Assembly: GCA_013215105.1 (NCBI GenBank)
Contig: JABSPL010000144.1
Coordinates: forward strand, 1 to 54,785
Origin: Flavobacteriaceae bacterium
Lineage (GTDB): Bacteria > Bacteroidota > Bacteroidia > Flavobacteriales > Flavobacteriaceae
Direction of reading: 5' to 3'
DNA: 54,785 nt
This document shows, piece by piece, positions 53,271 to 54,785 of this stretch (within the stretch, counting starts at the first letter, position 1; each line of letters opens with the position of its first letter). A program made the translations under genes and the position numbers. The notes under the pieces are model-generated. The model searched no databases. It worked only from the letters and a program-made list of their open reading frames with translations, and was not told the DNA's origin.

Positions 53271-53286
53271 GTTTTTTTGTAAAGTA

Positions 53287-53294
53287 CAAACTTA
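53287..53294 (-). promoter_or_regulatory. Bacteroidota -7 element TAAGTTTG of the trp operon
   Basis: The minus-strand octamer fits TAnnTTTG and lies 16 bases before the leader-peptide start. I do not see a -33 TTTG at the normal distance. Confidence 0.55.
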
Positions 53295-53378
53295 TGAAAA
53301 ATATTTGAGATATATTAGTGTTTTTTTTTGAAATCATTAAATAATATATTTTAACATACCTTTATTTAACATTAATTA

Positions 53379-53912
53379 CTAAAATCTATCTTCATATCTG
53401 TTGGTTCCATTATTGTAATATGTTCTATAGCTTATAGAAGATTGATCTGTTATCGTCTTTAGTAAATCATAATGATTTGTATTAACTTCCAAAGTAATTG
53501 TATTCCCTGTAATAGATGCGTTTACCTCACCAATATGAGAACCTACCCCGTCAGTTATAGCCCAAATACTATGCTGTGTGTTATCTAGTGTATATCCATA
53601 GGTTTGTTCCTGTGAAGAAAACTTATAATTAGAAATAGAAAAACTATAGTCATCTATATTATCATTATTTATGTCAAAATAAACACTCCATTTGTATTCT
53701 AGAGAATTAACACTCAACTCATTGCTGTAAAAATCTAATGATACAGGAAGCTCTTTAATAGTTATAGTAGAGGTTATCATATTACCTTCTATAGAAGTTC
53801 TTGCGTCAACTATATCTATAAATTCAGGTATTTGCGTTACCTCTTCAGTATCGTTAGTACATGATATTAGTAATACACTTAATACGATAATACTACTAAT
53901 TTCACTATTCAT
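53379..53912 (-). CDS. hypothetical lipoprotein
   Basis: The 177-residue protein has a lipoprotein signal ending LLISC (Cys18) and a mature beta-rich domain with alternating polar residues (NMITSTITIKELPVSLDFYS, YKWSVYFDINNDNIDDYSFSI). The DINNDNIDDYSF segment is Asp/Asn-rich and may bind calcium, which is inference. No family is recognised. It is a single gene upstream of, and codirectional with, the trp operon, 85 bases before the -7 element. Confidence 0.75.
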   Translation of the reverse strand: MNSEISSIIVLSVLLISCTNDTEEVTQIPEFIDIVDARTSIEGNMITSTITIKELPVSLDFYSNELSVNSLEYKWSVYFDINNDNIDDYSFSISNYKFSSQEQTYGYTLDNTQHSIWAITDGVGSHIGEVNASITGNTITLEVNTNHYDLLKTITDQSSISYRTYYNNGTNRYEDRF

Positions 53913-54538
53913 TTGTGTTTGTTTTTAAATTGAAAGCAAATATAGATAAAATGTTTTTTAGACGTGAATTAAAGTATTTTTAAAACTAAATTATATGTTT
54001 TTTTTCAAATAAACATTTTTAAAATCAGTAAATATGTCTTTATTGCTGAAACAGAGAGTTCTATTTATATATCTTTCTTATTACAGATATCGCAAAGAGA
54101 ACGTTAATTAACTACTATATATGTAATTTTATTAAGATGTTTGTTTTAAAAAAAACAAATTAAAGCATATTACTTTGTACATGTGTTATTTAAGTAATAA
54201 CTAATAATTTGTAATATCAAACTTACCTTTTAAGCCTAAAAAACTATTTCCAATGATTTTTTTTTAGGTTATCCCACGTATTACAGTAAACAATAAGGAG
54301 TGATATTGTATATTTAAACAAAAAAAATCAACTATAAAACTCCCCACAACAAGTAGTTGTAAACGATAACGATATGTAAACAGTAATATAACTATATTTC
54401 ACTAGGTTCTAATTATAATTCTTGTAAGTTTGCACTAACGTTCACTTATTATTAACTGTAAGTGTTTTTTTGATGTATGTATAAGATTTATGATGTGAGT
54501 AATCTAATTAAAACACTAAATTAGTTCACTAAATTAAA
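53913..54538. other. divergent intergenic region
   Basis: About 625 very AT-rich bases between the lipoprotein gene at 53379-53912 and the interrupted lipoprotein gene on the plus strand. I see no open frame of note, RNA gene or recognisable repeat. Confidence 0.4.
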
Positions 54539-54650
54539 ATGATTTTTAAAAAAGTTCTTAGTTTTGCTTTTATAGCAATTATTAGTTTTTCATTAACAAA
54601 CTGTCAACACAGTGAGAATGAATTAAACGACAAATCAGAAATTGTACTTA
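54539..54650 (+). pseudogene. lipoprotein gene interrupted by an insertion sequence
   Basis: An ATG at 54539 starts a lipoprotein signal (FKKVLSFAFIAIISFSLTNC, Cys22) followed by QHSENELNDKSEIVL. The reading frame then runs into the left end of an insertion sequence and stops three codons later. Only the first 37 codons are native. The 3' part of the gene, if it remains, is beyond the window. Confidence 0.7.
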
Positions 54651-54785
54651 GGGTCTGCTGAAAAAGTATTTATTTAACTAATACTTAGTTAAATAAATAC
54701 ATAAAACACTTATTTGTATATGGTCAAATGCAGGTTTATTGCTATATTACAGCAAATAACCATGCATTATGATAAATTATACTTC
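54651..54785 (+). mobile_element. left end of an insertion sequence (IS5/IS1182-like), cut by window edge
   Basis: The segment starts with GGGTCTGCTGAAAAAG, typical of terminal inverted repeats of IS5/IS1182-type elements, directly after TTA, a plausible 3-base target duplication. Fifteen bases in, a perfect 14-bp inverted repeat (54666-54679 and 54687-54700) forms a hairpin. An open frame from ATG 54720 (or the in-frame ATG at 54762) runs off the right edge and may be the transposase start. The family cannot be fixed without the rest. Confidence 0.65.
54666..54700. repeat. subterminal inverted repeat in the insertion sequence end
   Basis: GTATTTATTTAACT (54666-54679) and its exact complement (54687-54700) surround a 7-base loop. 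Hairpins near an IS end often block read-through into the transposase gene; that role is inferred. Confidence 0.7.

Noticed and set aside
1-54785. CRISPR array, prophage or rRNA
   Set aside because: No regularly spaced direct repeats, phage structural genes or rRNA-like sequence were seen on either strand.

Overview
The window reads as chromosomal DNA of an AT-rich member of the Bacteroidota, most likely a flavobacterium-type organism. The evidence is GldA (gliding motility), a DUF4837 lipoprotein, a DUF2480 protein, many lipoprotein signal peptides, repeated TAnnTTTG promoter elements without obvious Shine-Dalgarno sequences, and a trpEGDCFBA operon with a fused DAHP synthase/chorismate mutase. 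The species cannot be fixed from the sequence alone.

Layout. 1-5.7 kb is accessory DNA: the end of a PQQ-type beta-propeller protein, a dispersed palindromic repeat, a small lipoprotein gene bracketed by structured repeat elements (cassette-like), a serine hydrolase with a TPR-like tail, an XRE regulator with a membrane domain, and a frameshifted lipoprotein remnant. 5.7-11 kb holds a metallophosphoesterase and proline dehydrogenase pair, a broken M1 aminopeptidase and an S41 protease. 11-18.4 kb holds two outer-membrane proteins (one LpxR-like), gldA with its DUF4837 neighbour, threonine dehydrogenase with rimO, and queE. 18.5-27.8 kb is a minus-strand cluster: bile-acid/sodium symporter family protein, penicillin-binding protein 1C and a thioester-containing alpha-2-macroglobulin. 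28-32.5 kb holds a decayed beta-barrel gene, an NRDE protein, and an overlapping pair of a DPM1-like glycosyltransferase and an STT3/PglB-like oligosaccharyltransferase homologue. 32.8-36.7 kb holds an acyl-CoA ligase and small Bacteroidota-type genes. 37.2-41.3 kb is an aromatic amino acid operon (pheA, aminotransferase, tyrA, DAHP synthase/chorismate mutase) followed by an antisense tRNA-Phe. 41.8-46.4 kb holds a threonine aldolase, a decayed second copy of the trpB-trpA junction, and a large GLUG-repeat lipoprotein. 46.5-53.3 kb is the trp operon. The right edge has a small lipoprotein and a second lipoprotein gene cut by the end of an insertion sequence.

How the genes work together. The pheA and trp operons supply the three aromatic amino acids from chorismate. 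Each is preceded by a short leader ORF rich in the cognate codons (eight consecutive Phe/Tyr codons; three consecutive Trp codons) and an intrinsic terminator, so both look controlled by ribosome-mediated transcription attenuation. Neither leader is a normal-sized gene and both are easily missed. PBP1C and alpha-2-macroglobulin form the known periplasmic repair/defence pairing. The STT3-like protein keeps the acidic catalytic motifs of oligosaccharyltransferases but has a changed acceptor-recognition motif; with its overlapping glycosyltransferase it is the best candidate here for an undescribed protein-glycosylation system.

Several genes are decaying (M1 peptidase, small lipoprotein, beta-barrel, trpBA copy, toxin fragment) and one is interrupted by an insertion sequence, which points to active gene loss.
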